Numbered from the stretch's first letter, positions 11,568-23,183 are shown. The stretch: 64,000 nucleotides of DNA from Perognathus longimembris pacificus (GCF_023159225.1 NC_063163.1:106237885-106301884); one strand, 5' to 3'. Notes: generated from the letters alone by a model not told the origin. Made by a program: numbers and translations.

Positions 11568-11665
11568 TTGTGGCCAGGACTTAAACTTGGGGCCACATTC
11601 TGGCTTTGCTTATTTGTTTGGCTGGTGCCCTACAACTTGAGCTGTGTCTCCAAGACAACTGTCTG
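11568..11665 (-). mobile_element. Degraded Geo monomer, antisense
   Basis: The order 'tggccaggacttaaacttgggg', 'ttctggctttgct', 'ctggtgccctacaacttgagctgtgtc' parallels the antisense Geo monomer. It is strongly diverged and has no clear left half. Confidence 0.45.
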
Positions 11666-12129
11666 TCTCGGGGGGGCACTATGATTAGAGAATTGTACTA
11701 TATGTGCTACAGATGTGTGTGGGGGGGGGGTCAAATTCAGTAGAAGTCAACATAGTTAAGCAAAATGGATAGATCTGTGACTCATTGCATAGTGGAGTGT
11801 GAAGTACTGCAAACAAGATCAGTTAGTCATGTAAGAGGTGTGGTTGGTTATGAGGCCCAGGGTTCAACATTGGATACCCAATATGTGCGATTTATGGGGA
11901 ATTCTGGAGATATCTGGAATATTTGTCAATGCCTATCTAGAGAAAAGAAGAATCAAAACTATACAGCTGCTGTGTAAATTTATATAGGTATGACCGATCA
12001 CTGTGTAATGGAGCTTAGGAAAGGGGAGGGATCTTGTAGAACCAGATGATAAAGACATAATTTCAAGTGTCCCTTTTTTGAGAAAGAGTAATTGAGAAAG
12101 AGAAAGAGGAAAGTAAGATAACAGGAGGG
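11666..12129. other. Unique sequence with G-runs, no gene
   Basis: It contains a G7 run near 11670 and a G10 run near 11720. No recognisable element was seen before the LTR. Confidence 0.5.
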
Positions 12130-12602
12130 TCTTATTGTGGGGCATGCCTGCCCGATGCCTTGCATCATTAAGAGGTGGTTTTAGCTGGCCCCGCCTCCCA
12201 GCCTTGGGACCACGTGTAGCCAAGATGGCACCTGGTAGTGAATCCGGAGGCGGTCCCACAGCACCTCATCGTAGATGTAGGCCGCCCCTTAGCGAGGTCC
12301 CTCAGAGCTCCACCCTGATGGACAGCTCAGGCATCAAATCCCAGCCCCTACATAGATGCACGTACCCCTCCCCTTCCACCGCCTTCCGACCCCTTTAAAA
12401 GAACAGCTCATTGCCACCATTAACAAATCTTAGCGTTGACTGGCTCCTAGACTGTCTGTGTGTCCTCGGTGGAGAGGGAGGATGGGTGGCAATCTGTCAG
12501 CCCTCTTATCCTCTTCCTGGACCCGTCCTCATTGGGTGTGCTATTCCATCTCTCCTGAAGGACAGGAGAGCGTGGGAGGCTAAAAAAACCCTGGCATCTT
12601 AT
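12130..12602 (+). mobile_element. Solo LTR, probable class II (ERVK/ERV2-like) endogenous retrovirus
   Basis: The LTR body is 12136-12596. It begins TG (TGTGGGGC) and ends CA (CCTGGCA), and is flanked by a perfect 6-bp direct repeat TCTTAT at 12130-12135 and 12597-12602. A 6-bp duplication is characteristic of class II retrovirus integration. It is GC-rich compared with its surroundings. Visible promoter-like features are an E-box CACGTG at 12211-12216, a YY1-like 'caagatggc' at 12221-12229 and a TATA-like 'tttaaaag' at 12394-12401. No internal region, primer-binding site or polypurine tract is present, so this is a solo LTR left by LTR-LTR recombination. The plus-strand direction is inferred from the order of the TATA-like box. 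The family name is not resolved. Confidence 0.72.
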
Positions 12603-13296
12603 GAAATAGAATTTCATGAGATGAGAATACCCGAAGGTTTCAGAAAAAGTCAAAGAATGAAGACTAAAAAAGCAATAGCTGCCTTTATGGGTCTAGAGAT
12701 TGGTGACATCCTAGGAGAACCGTTTTTGAGAAACAAGTGTGGGGAAGTCATCCTGCAAAGATTCAATGAGTGCTGGTAAGATCATGAATGCCATTCTCTT
12801 CCCCAAGGGAGGGCACAGTGCTGCCCAGGGACAGGGCATCAACTGAAGGACAGACAAAGATGGGTTAGCAAGGGAGCAGAAGGACATTTTATTGCATAGA
12901 TGAGGAGAAATAGAAACATGTATGAGCAAAAATAGCCAGAAATGTCAAGGTGGAAGCTGCAAGGCAGAAGTGGGATATTTTTTGATAGAGCAAGATCTTT
13001 CATGAAGGAGAAAGTCTTTGGGAGAGGGCCTCAGAGTGGTAATTTTGGTTGCAGGAAGAAGACCAATTGCTTCCAGAAGTTCAGAAGCTTAACATGAGAT
13101 GGTAAGTAAAGAAAGGCCTTCTAGGTTCATGGGAGTTTATGTAAATATTCTCAGGATCACCTGCTAGAACTTGGGTGAGTTGGGTGTGCAAGAAACTAGA
13201 AAGAGGCCAGAAATGGTCTAGAGAAAATGAAATACAAATTGATTTCCCATGAGGTAAACACGTAGGCTGAATTCAGTCAAAAATTAGTTGTTTAAT
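12603..13296. other. Unique purine-rich sequence, no gene
   Basis: The open frame that runs from the LTR into this region and stops near 12779 crosses the LTR/flank boundary, so it cannot be an ancestral gene. Nothing else was recognised. Confidence 0.5.
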
Positions 13297-13500
13297 CAGG
13301 TGTTACCTTGCTACTCAGGAGGCTGAGATTGGGGAGCCAGCCCCTGGCAGAAAAAGCCATGAGACTTCATCTCCAATTCACAAGGTTAGACTGGAGGCCT
13401 GCTTCAAATGCCAGAGCACCAGTTTTGAGCAAGAAAGCAAGAGCTGAAGGCCCTGAGTTCAAGCCCCGATACCACCCCCCTGCAAAAAAACAAAAAGAAG
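13297..13500 (+). mobile_element. Diverged 7SL-Geo SINE
   Basis: The left-half motif 'ctactcaggaggctgagat' at 13312-13330 and the Geo-half end 'aggccctgagttcaagcccc' at 13449-13468 are clear, with an A-rich tail. The middle is rearranged or diverged. Confidence 0.7.
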
Positions 13501-15353
13501 ATTCCTTCTTGTCTTGCCTAAAAGGCCAGTGTTTGGTATACATTAGGGGCTCCGTGGGGCAATAGGTGGTCAGAGATCAGAGAAGTGATTGATGAAACAA
13601 TAACTTAAATTTCCATAACCTATTAACTAGTGGGAAATGAGCATGGCAGGCTCAGAGAATTAACGCGGCTCTTCTACTTATCTGCCTCGCATAGCCTTCA
13701 GCGTCTCACAAGAGCCCTCCCAATGCACTGATGCCTTGCAGGAGACAGAGATCAGCAGCCGTCCTCCTGGCACTTATCTGTGTGTTTCCAGGAGTGGGGA
13801 GGCTCAACTAAACATCAATAATTTCTCCAGGATGCCTGTTACCAACTCCTTTTAGCACTAGATGAGGCCAGACAGTTAGGGAGCCTCATGGGTATGGTGC
13901 TAGCTCCTGGCTTCTATCACTTCACCTGGTTCTTCTGCTCTTCCTGTGACCCCAATCTGCAAGCAGGCCCCCCTCCCCCGAGATATCTCCTCAACACGCA
14001 AGCCCTGGAGCTCACACTGATTGGCTTCTGGAGTCTCAGCTTCTCCGTTAGGAGGCAATGACTGAGGTAAACCTTGGCACCACAACCCCCCAACAGCCAT
14101 AAATTTCACTTACGTCTAGTAAAACACAGGCATCCAATTAAACCCATAATCCTATAAACTTGCCAGCAATCAAGCTCAGGGTTGAAAATGAAGATGGACA
14201 GGTGCACTCAATCAATACTGCAGAGAGGTTACAGTCTGCATTTCACAGGCTGTTCCTACATGGAGTCTTCCGTTGTTCTTACTGCTGTTTGTTTTCTGCC
14301 TGGATAGAAATAACAAATGCTCTTGCTTGCTCTTCCGTTACATCGTCCTGTGCAGTGGTCTGTGGCTGAACCCTGAGGCTGGCCAGATGTAGGCCAAGCA
14401 GAAGCAGAGTCACTTCATGGGTACAGAGAGCCTTGCACCCCACCCCATGTCCCCTAGGCCTAGAGGTCATTGCTTGGTCAGACTACAGATTAAAATTGGA
14501 GTGTGTCTAGGGTATGCTGGTGATTTTTCTCATCCTAGATTGTTTTTAAAGACCAGTGAATCTGTTAACGTTTCAACAAGCAACAGTCCACTGAACCTTC
14601 AAGTAGAGGAGGGTATCTGAATTCCAGAACTTTCCTCAAGGACTCTGACATCTCCTAACCTATCTCCCCTCTCCTTTACATTTGATTGAGGTCAGATTTT
14701 ATCTCTTTCTTTCTCTTCTCCCTTCACAGGTCCTATTTTCCCCTCCTGCCTTCAACTCACTTGGTTAACACTTAGTCAACATCTGCACTGCATAGGGGAT
14801 TCTGTTTGCTTGTTCTTTTTCTTACACCCCATCTGCCCTTCCGCCAAAAACTAACCTTATACTATCTTTAAATATAAATGAAGATGCTTTCTGTAATTAT
14901 TCCAGGAATAAAATATCTACAGATGCCTCCTAATAGATTGTCTTAATTGAATGAATAGCTCCCAAAGCTTTCCTCACCTCCCCTTACCAATCAAGAAATA
15001 CAAAGATTTATGATAGGGAATTTAAATGACCAGTATGGAAAAAAAAAAAACCCCATCTAAGAAACCCATCTGTCATTTGCTAGACTCAAAGACATTTTTG
15101 TAGCTAATGACTTGTTTTTGTGCTTTCCAAATTATAAATGGAGTTTCAAGTTGGGCCTCCTGACTATTGGTTTCTGTGATGCAGATGTCCTCTGTTGGCC
15201 AAGGAATTGGGCATCGTGGTTGCCAAGCCTTGTCCTTTGTCCTAGGGCATGAGTCATTACAACATATAGGAGAAATGTTCCTGGCAGCGTGTAAGTCTCA
15301 TCCTTGTAAATGGCAACACCAGGGAGACTGAAAATCTTTGGAAAATATTCAGG

Positions 15354-15355
<2 letters not shown>
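13501..15355. other. Long unique stretch, no gene seen
   Basis: No named repeat was seen. Parts at 13620-13880 and 14160-14350 look like conserved non-coding sequence (balanced composition, repeat-free, 'cacttatctgtg' GATA-type site near 13771). No splice-bounded coding frame was found. Confidence 0.4.

Positions 15356-15398
<43 letters not shown>
15356..15398 (+). repeat. (GT)21 microsatellite
   Basis: Perfect GT run. Minus-strand poly-Thr/His frames here are artefacts. Confidence 0.98.
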
Positions 15399-15399
<1 letters not shown>

Positions 15400-15727
15400 A
15401 CAATCTATGCTTCCTTTGTCCGGGGATGATGAAGCAATTCTTGAAATTGGAAGACTAGGATCTAGAGATTATAAAGAGAATTACTGAGAACATATAACCA
15501 CAGAGCAATACTCTTTCTTTAAAAGCCACACAACTCATAGCCATTAAAAAATTATATATAGTATTGTGCTGCCATGGTATTGCCAAACAGTGAGGTTAGC
15601 CCTGTGGACCTTACTCATCAGACCCCAGGCTGGAAAAAACACAAAAGCAGATCTTCCTTGATACCTTTTAGGCCGTGCTACAATGGGCCAGAAAATAAAG
15701 TCACCTAAGGTTAGGTGAAGAAGCTAG

Positions 15728-15729
<2 letters not shown>

Positions 15730-15769
<40 letters not shown>
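15730..15769 (+). repeat. (AC)20 microsatellite
   Basis: Perfect AC run in otherwise unique sequence. Confidence 0.98.
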
Positions 15770-15772
<3 letters not shown>

Positions 15773-16899
15773 CTGTGAGATACCCAGACAAGTACAGGTA
15801 ACAAACAATGCTGAGATCTTCGCACTTAGCTTGGCACTTCCACTTGCATAGTCTGAATTCTCAAGGCAAATCTAGAACTTATGCATTACAGTTACTATCA
15901 TTTTGTAGGTGTAATATCATAGAGCTTGCAGCAATCATGACATGAACTAAGTCTTCTCATTACGTAGTTTGAAGCCAATCAATGTACTGTGCTTCCCTTG
16001 GGGGCTTGGATTGACTGAACTCCCAGAGCACTGGTCTGTGTGCCATCAACAAATGGGCAAGTAAAGATATTTATTATCCAGCACTCTTAGCTCCAAAAGA
16101 ATTACCAAACAGCTCTTTCCGCATGCTTCTCCAAAAATGGTGACAAGGACAAATCCCAGAACAAGGGTAGGCTTTAGCTGGTATGGATAATCTTCTCAGG
16201 CTGGAGGATAGAAACTATACAGATACAGATATTTTGTCATTAAAATACCTCCATTTTTATAAGCTGCTAATAGGATTATTCAAAATGTTTAAAGCAAAAT
16301 CCTAAAGCAAGCTATTGGCTTGCCAAAGAACTAAGTCTTTTTTCCCTATTTTAATATCTCTATGAATGTCATTTCTGAATTGGACAGACAAATGGGCACC
16401 AGTTTCTCAGCTATGCTGATCACTTGGTATCCAAAGACTCCCTAGATATCTACTATGTTCAGCCACAATGAGTCTCTAGATATGGGCCTTTGCTTTCATC
16501 ACCTTGCTGTATCTCTCTTTGCCTAGACTATCTTGGTCTCCCTTTGAATCACAACAAAACACAGAATGCATCAAAGACCAGGTGAGAAAACTATTCTAGG
16601 ACAGTCATGACAATGTAGTCACTGTGTCCAACTTAGCATTCTGCTTGGGGAGGAAGAATAAGCAGTTGTGTCAAGGCAAGTTAGTGTTTCCCCCAGCAAT
16701 GAGATTTTGAAGAATTTGAGGGCTGACACAGAGGTTTGCTTCTTTATTCAGGACAATTGCCTATCTGCAGAGCTCCATCAGCATCCATTGCTGGGAATGC
16801 ACACAATGAACAAGCACCCATCCATAAAGAAACAAGCATATGGGTTTGAGGCCAGTGAATGGGTCTTCACGTAGGCTGTGATCCTAAGTCCAATTAAAC
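15770..16899. other. Unique sequence, no gene seen
   Basis: No repeat could be named with confidence and no coding frame has motif support. A weak MIR-like patch may lie at 15880-15960. Confidence 0.45.
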
Positions 16900-17039
16900 A
16901 GTGTAGAAGGGCTGGGGATATGGCCTAGTGGCAAGAGTGCTTGCCTCGTATACATGAGGCCCTGGGTTCAATTCCCCAGCAACAGTGCTCAGGCCCTGAG
17001 TCTGAGGCCCAGGACTGGCAAAAAAACAAAAGTGTAGAA
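16900..17039 (+). mobile_element. IDL-Geo SINE with internal Geo deletion, 9-bp target duplication
   Basis: The body is 16909-17030 between AGTGTAGAA repeats at 16900-16908 and 17031-17039. The ID-like half is complete up to 'ttcaattccccagca'. It then jumps straight to the end of Geo ('acagtgctcaggccctgag...aggactggc'), missing the linker and the A-box part of Geo. The deletion joint is around 16982. Confidence 0.9.
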
Positions 17040-17274
17040 ACTCTTTTTTTTTTTTTTTTTTTTTTTTGGCCAGTCCTGGGCCTTGGACTCAGGGCCTGAG
17101 CACTGTCCCTGGCTTCTTCCCGCTCAAGGCTAGCACTCTGCCACTTGAGCCACAGCGCCGCTTCTGGCCGTTTTCTGTGTATGTGGTGCTGGGGAATCGA
17201 ACCTAGGGCCTCGTGTATCCGAGGCAGGCACTCTTGCCACTAGGCTATATCCCCAGCCCGTAGAAACTCTTTTT
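17034..17274 (-). mobile_element. IDL-Geo SINE, antisense, inserted at the end of the previous copy
   Basis: The body is 17049-17259 between GTAGAAACTCTTTTT repeats at 17034-17048 and 17260-17274. It is near full length: poly-T, Geo reverse, linker, ID-like half ending 'atccccagccc'. Its left target duplication overlaps the right duplication of the copy at 16909, so it inserted later and lies head-on to it. Confidence 0.94.
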
Positions 17275-17776
17275 GAAACAGAGAAAGACTCAGTGAGAAG
17301 TGTGTGATGCATAGAGTTCTATTTTCCAAAGCAATAATATGCTTGTAAACAGAGGTTTACAAGGTGCTTATAGAAGTCATTTAGGACATGCAAAGCAAAG
17401 AATATCTCTGGTTTGATGACTCAATCCTGCGTATTCCTTCTGCCTCCAAATCTCTATTCACCTCTCCTTTCTTTCCACTCTTCATCCTCTTCCTGGACTG
17501 TGTCCCCTTTGTTGAGGCCCCATAATATTACTGGAGTTATGGTTTAAATATCTTCTACCCTGTGAATCTTCCTGCCTGTTGTCTGCATTCCACACCCCTC
17601 CAGCTGTTCATGTCCCAGTTCCCTTGAAATTTTGAGGTAATCTCTCCCTGCTCTTCTGTGGATATCAGTCAGTTTTTCCACACTGTTTAAATTTCCAAGG
17701 TCAAGAAACTGACAGGAAGTCATCAAGCATACACTGAATGCTCTCTGAGTATTTCATATGTAAAACTATAAATGAT
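17275..17776. other. Unique sequence, no feature seen
   Basis: No repeat or gene recognised. Confidence 0.5.
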
Positions 17777-18024
17777 TTCTGGGTGCCAATGGCTCATGTC
17801 CGTAATCATTACTCAGGAGGCTGAGATCTGAGGATTGCAGTTCAAAGCCAGCCCACTAAGAGGAGTTCATGAGATTCTTATCTCTAAATAGCCATAAAGA
17901 AAAGCTGGAAATGCAAGTGTGGCTCAAGTGGTAGAGCAATGTCAGCCCTGAGTAAAAAAGCTAAGGGACAGCACCCATGCCCTGAGTTAAAGCCCCAGTA
18001 CTGGCATAAGAAATACAAAAAAGA
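17777..18024 (+). mobile_element. 7SL-Geo chimeric SINE
   Basis: The left half ('ctgggtgccaatggctcatg', 'ttactcaggaggctgagatctgaggattgc', 'aaagccagccc') is followed by the linker 'cttatctctaaatagcca' and a full Geo half ('gtggctcaagtggtagagca', 'cctgagttaaagccccagtactggc'). It is one of the better copies of this type in the window. Confidence 0.88.
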
Positions 18025-19005
18025 ATTAATTATCGATGGATGCAGATTGATCTTATTTCTCCTCAACCAAGTTCTAGATTCATGTAGTACTTTTGCTTAT
18101 GTTTCTCCTCTATAATAAAGAAATTGCTAAAACTGGAGTTTGCCTATCCTGCATAATGGAGTTCATTTTGTATGTAATGATAGGAAATGACACTGTAATA
18201 ATGGAGCTATTATTTACTTTGTAACACTGCTTTCTCCTGTAACCTTATGATATGTCAAATACGCATATATGCTCGTGTTTCATTAGCATTCTTGCCTAGG
18301 TAGATGGTGAAGTCCTTCTGGATTGAGTTTGTAAGGTTAGACATTTGTCTGAGATATGGGACAAAGCATTGATATTGTGGTGATGGAGGAAATTAGTAAA
18401 ATGGGGTCATTAAATTTGCAATGGAAGAAAGCACAGCTTCTCATTCTCCCAAAGCACTCAGGGTGCCCTAAAAATTGGAAGTAGGCAGTGACACTAAAAG
18501 AGATGAAGCTTACTCTACCTCCTTTTGTAGTTCTCTTGGGTCTGGATGGCAGTCGAATCGGCATCCAAGGAGGATTTTGGGTGTGTCAGCTATGCTCCGA
18601 TGCCCACCTTCTTGGACTTATGTGACTAGAAGAGCAAGAAGTGAAGTGATGATAGACATGCTAATCAGGGTATGGAGTGGTGGTTAAAAAAAGATGCCAA
18701 GAGAAAGTCATGCAGAATGGCCACTCAGTGAAAAATTTCAGATAAAAAAAATATTGGGAGAAGGGGGCTTGAACAGACACTATTGTTTCTAGGAAATTAT
18801 TTTTTTACAGTAACAAGAATTTTGGTCAGAGCCTTCACACCTTAGATTGAGAAATTAGAAACCATTGCACAGTAAGTCTCTCACATTCTGCAGATCCAAT
18901 AGACAAACTGAAACCCCTTTGTCCGACTATTTACAGATAATAAATAAGGAAAATAATGATTGAACAAATAAATTATGAAGTCTGCTTTCCCTTCATGTAT
19001 TCTTC
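18025..19005. other. Unique sequence, no gene seen
   Basis: No named repeat. Open frames of 70-75 codons lie on both strands near 18337-18687 and show no motif. Confidence 0.5.
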
Positions 19006-19199
19006 CCTACTGTTCCACTGGGGAGCTACCCCCTCCTTTACTCAAGTGAAAACAAGTCATTCTTGATTCCTCCCTCTTGCTCATCCCCATCAACCAAATA
19101 AACAGCAAATGCATCATAGGTCTTGAATCAATGCCCCTGCCCACCCCCGATGCCTCTGCTCCACAATCGTTAAAAGCATTATATTGGTACTTTTCCATT

Positions 19200-19460
19200 G
19201 GCCAGCTGAACTTCCTCTCCTCCATAAGTGTTCATCTTTAAGCTTTCCATGACCACTTGTCTAAAGCAAACCCTTCCATAATTGCCCCCTACTGATGCTT
19301 TCTTGCTCATCATAGACTTTTGATAGCTTGCAATGACTCGTATCTGTGGGTTTAGCCCCTCGATCATCCACTAGAATATAAGCTCCTAGTAGACAGATGC
19401 ACTCTGGGATAATTGGGATCATTCTGCTATCCCTCTACGCCATACCTATACTTTTAGTGA
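19200..19460 (+). mobile_element. Probable L2 LINE 3'-end fragment
   Basis: The 'cactagaatataagctcctagtagacag' block (19370-19397), followed by 'ctgctatccctctacgccatacctata', follows the L2 3'-end order. It is diverged. Confidence 0.5.
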
Positions 19461-19529
19461 GTTGAGTCAACCCCAGCAATTCAGATGAATTTAGAAAGAA
19501 AGTATAGAAGTGGTATAATTATTTAAAAA

Positions 19530-19790
19530 ATGCACTTTTATGACTTTGAGGACACATAACATATTCTTGATGAGGCCTAATTTATTGAACGGATAAGATT
19601 CATTTATAGCTGGCAGCATCTATTTGTAGCCATCTGCATCCCAGTAATTAATTCCAAGTTCTTAGAAGCAGTCAGTTCCCTTAAGAAGGCAAAAATCTGT
19701 GTTTAAATTTAATAGAGGTGGTCTGAGTAATGGGGGATCCTGACTGTATTATATTAAATTGTTCTTCACTTCTCTCTCATGTGAGAGTCT
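19530..19790. promoter_or_regulatory. AT-rich block, possibly conserved non-coding
   Basis: Repeat-free block with homeodomain-type 'cagtaattaattcc' at 19642-19655 and E-box-like 'catctg' sites. There is no coding frame. Listed only as a candidate for a conservation check. Confidence 0.2.
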
Positions 19791-21069
19791 TTTCAACATC
19801 TCTGTAGGTTCCACAGTAGGAATTTTTTCCCTATATTTTTCCCCATTAATAAAACTCTAAAAGCTGTGAGCTTTTCTTTCAAGTGATTCTAAACAAAGAG
19901 TCCATCCTTCATGTAAGAGATAAAGGTGTTAGGTGTTCATGTTTGTGTGTGTATATATATACATGTGTGAGGTTGATGACAGGCTGTTGTTGTCCAAACT
20001 ATGGCTATGAATAATGTGTGATAATCTCGTATTATCTGCTATTCCAGGTGATGATTGTTTCTACTGGGCTCCCTGGTTATTTCCTTTGGTTCTTGAGAAT
20101 ACAATTTAAATAAACATGTGGTTTAATTTCATGTTACACAGTCTAAAATTCAAACCCAAAGAGCAAGAGTCAAGGTTCTGTTTTGTTCAGTGTTGATTTT
20201 CTTTTCTACCAAGGGTAGAGTGTCTGACTCATACTAAATGCTCAATGACAACTAGACATGGACAATTTCCATGGGACTTTGCTTCCTGGTCCAGTCATTC
20301 ACTGGACTCCAGGCAGATCCCTACCGATTAAAACCCATTCCAGTTTCCTTCCACCATTGAGGTTCTGCCATGTCACTGTTTTCTCATGCACACTGCTCCT
20401 CCAGCTAAGTTCTTTCTGGATCCTGAGGTCTTCTACCAGTTGGAGTGGTGACATGTTTTATTTACAGCCCAAACAATCCAAGGGACAGGGACCTGTAAGG
20501 AACATTTCATTTCAAGCTGCTCCAGCTTGCATTTAGCACTTTCCCACCAATCAGGACCCTACAGCATCCTCAGAGAAAAGAATGGTCCATCTCAGCTCCC
20601 TGTGGCTCTTCTAGGGTTAACCCCACCAGCGTTTAGTCCTGTGCTTTTTCAGCCCTCAGATAACTCAGAAATGGCTGGATTGAGAATGTCAAACTTGGCC
20701 TTTAGGTAATCCTCTGTGCACAAAAACAGCAGAGTCAGATTTGAAGGGAAAATGGTTAAAAGATAAAGAGGTTTGAAAGCAGCATAAGAACTCAGCATTC
20801 CTCCTTTTGGGGGACCATGAATACATTTTCACAACCCTTTACATTAGGTAGGCAGCGTAGTCCTTTTATTTATTTTGTGTGTGTGGGTTTTTTTCATAGT
20901 TGTGTGGCCCCTCTGCTGTAGACTTCAGGATGAGGAATCAAGGAATCAAGAGATAGCCTTGGATAATACTCCCGATTTGGAAACTTGTGGCAGGAAAAAC
21001 ATGCATATTTTCAGCTCCTGGCTGTCTTCTGTAGTCTGAGCTCCAATTTTGTTTCTGACACCTATATAC
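19791..21069. other. Unique sequence, no gene seen
   Basis: A short mixed TG/TA run is at 19940-19968. Plus-strand frames of 92 and 60 codons at 20258-20709 lack any recognisable domain. Confidence 0.45.
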
Positions 21070-21240
21070 TGTGAGGATCACGGACTAGCCACAGACTTCT
21101 TGGAACTTATTTCTACTTCTAAAGTGGAGTTGTTGATGACAGACACCTTACAGAGCTGTGGGTATAAGTTCGCCCACAATCACACTTCTTATGGGGCGTA
21201 GTATGTAGTAACTGCCTGATAAAGGTTAGCATTATCATCT
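21070..21240 (+). mobile_element. Possible MIR SINE remnant
   Basis: The order 'gactagccacagacttcttgg', 'tacttctaaagtgga', then 'tatgtagtaactgcctgataaaggttagcattatcat' fits a diverged MIR. Confidence 0.4.
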
Positions 21241-22009
21241 TCATCTATTTCTTCTCCTTCCCTTGCATCTCAGCAACATAAGGCAAGAACTCATGCCCCT
21301 TGTTATTCCTCTCCTCCCTGAATCCCTGTTGTAGTAAGATCTTGGCACAAAGGCATGAGAATGCCAGTTCCCAGGAACCTAGGAGGCTCCTGGTATATGC
21401 CATTACTCTCACTGAGCAGCTTCTTATTCTTGTAGGGTGTAGAAAGGTAAAACAAGGACTGTGAAGGCCTGGAATAAGCCTGTCAACGTAGGCCTCTAAG
21501 TGAAAGGTCTCTATTGTCTAAGGACAACATTAATCTGTTTACTAAGGTAGCAATATAAAATAAGTAAGGAAATATGTGCTGAGTGTATTAAGTCAGTACA
21601 GATTGCCTTTCACTATTTTCATATTTCTATGGATTGAGCGATGGGAATAGGGATTGACATAATCCCAGTTTCCCCAGCATCTGACATCAAATCCTTTCTT
21701 TGTACTCCTGAAATGTGTGTGTGTTGTTGTTTTTTTTTTTTATCATCTTCTCAAACCTGAAAAACAAACAAAGCGGGAAATGTGCAGACAAGTTGTTGTG
21801 CTTTTCAAATCAACTTCTGCAGGCAGGGATGATGTGTTCCAAACCATGTGAGTCAAATTAAACTCCCTACATATTCCCCGACTTCACACAGAGCCTGCCT
21901 GATCAAACCAGTGATCATAGAGAGGGACAAAGCACACATCTCCCTGCGTTTGACATCCTAGATTCCTTCTTCTGATGGCCTGTATCCATCCCCAGTCTCT
22001 CTGAATCCT

Positions 22010-22260
22010 TCATTCTCTTTGTGATTTATTGGTAATTACCGAATAAATCAAGAATACATGATAATCTGGGGGAATCTTGCCTTTGAAATGCGTCTTGCTG
22101 CCTTCCCAGTTTGTAGAGAGCTGTATGGGAAAAGCAATTGCATCCTCAGCTGGCAGACTTTGTCTTCCTTAGAATTTAGGTGTGATCTATATTCAAATGA
22201 CAGTTTAATGAGCCTTTTCCTATTTCCAGAAACCTTATCACATCATTAAAGCGTGGAAAT
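22010..22260. promoter_or_regulatory. Candidate regulatory block with near-palindrome
   Basis: Repeat-free block. At 22024-22048 a perfect core palindrome GGTAATTACC (22031-22040) is flanked by ATTTATT on the left and AATAAAT on the right, with one extra G at 22041. The core is a double homeodomain TAATTA-type site. 'aagcaattgcatcctc' (22131-22146) adds a C/EBP- or POU-like site. Confidence 0.3.
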
Positions 22261-22629
22261 GAATAATACATCTAGAAGTCGGATTAAACTGAACTTGAGA
22301 CCTGATGCATCTTCAAAGGGGGAAAAATAGAACAGAAGCAAAATAGAGGGATGTTGAGCTAAAGAGAAGGGGTTAAAAGAGGAGGCTAGGAGGGGCTATT
22401 TTTATTCGGATGTATCACCATAGGTAAATGTCATCAGTATTTTTCAAAAGCTTAAAGTGGCATTCCTGTTTTGCCAGGCATGGGTTGGAAGGGAATTTTT
22501 GGAAAATAATCTATTACCAGGTGTCACTCTGAAAAGGAAGAGTTTACCTACCAAGGCTTCACTGTGAGCAAGCTCCAGGCTCACAGGACTCAGGACAATT
22601 CCAAGCACCTTCTCAAGGGTGGAGAAGCT

Positions 22630-22856
22630 CACAGTGAAGGGGCCTGAGCCCTGGGGTCAGAACACCTGCAGAATCTCCTAGGAACTCTGCATCCTTGGGT
22701 GGAATGGCTCATCCTCTCAAGACTCAGTGTTTCTACCTATAAAATGACAATAATAGGTCTCGGCCCTCTGAAGGATTTTGGAAAGCATCCAAGGTGACAA
22801 ACTAGATCAACTTTTCAGCACAGTGCTAGGCAGGCTGTAAAATAAAGACTATACCT
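22630..22856 (+). mobile_element. MIR SINE
   Basis: The MIR order is visible: 'actcagtgtttctacctataaaatgacaataatagg' (22721-22756), then 'agcacagtgctaggcagg' (22817-22834). It is old and diverged. Confidence 0.7.
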
Positions 22857-23183
22857 TTTGGTTTTTATGTTTCATTCTTCAGTATGGAATTCACTGGGTG
22901 CTATTTCCTCTGATAAGGATGACCTTTCTCCCATACGACCTTCACACAGGGACATTCTGTAGCCTCGATTTCTGTTCCCTATCTACTTTTAAGACATTCC
23001 CCACCATCACCCTTCCTGATATCTAGACCTCCATCAGACAGGTACTTCTGTCTCCCAACCTTCTATTGACCTTGACGTGCTTTCCTGATCAAATTAACAC
23101 TTTGCTCAGATTTAATGGTTGAGTGAGCCCAGATTCACTTTTCTCTCATCCTTGATAATTAAAAATACAGACATTAAACGTGT

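Noticed and set aside
12411..12779. 122-codon open frame
   Set aside because: It starts inside the LTR and ends in flanking host DNA, across a boundary defined by the target duplication.
16909..16985. Possible tRNA gene (A and B box)
   Set aside because: The tRNA-like sequence is the ID half of a SINE; it has an A-rich tail and target duplications and no cloverleaf acceptor pairing was evident.
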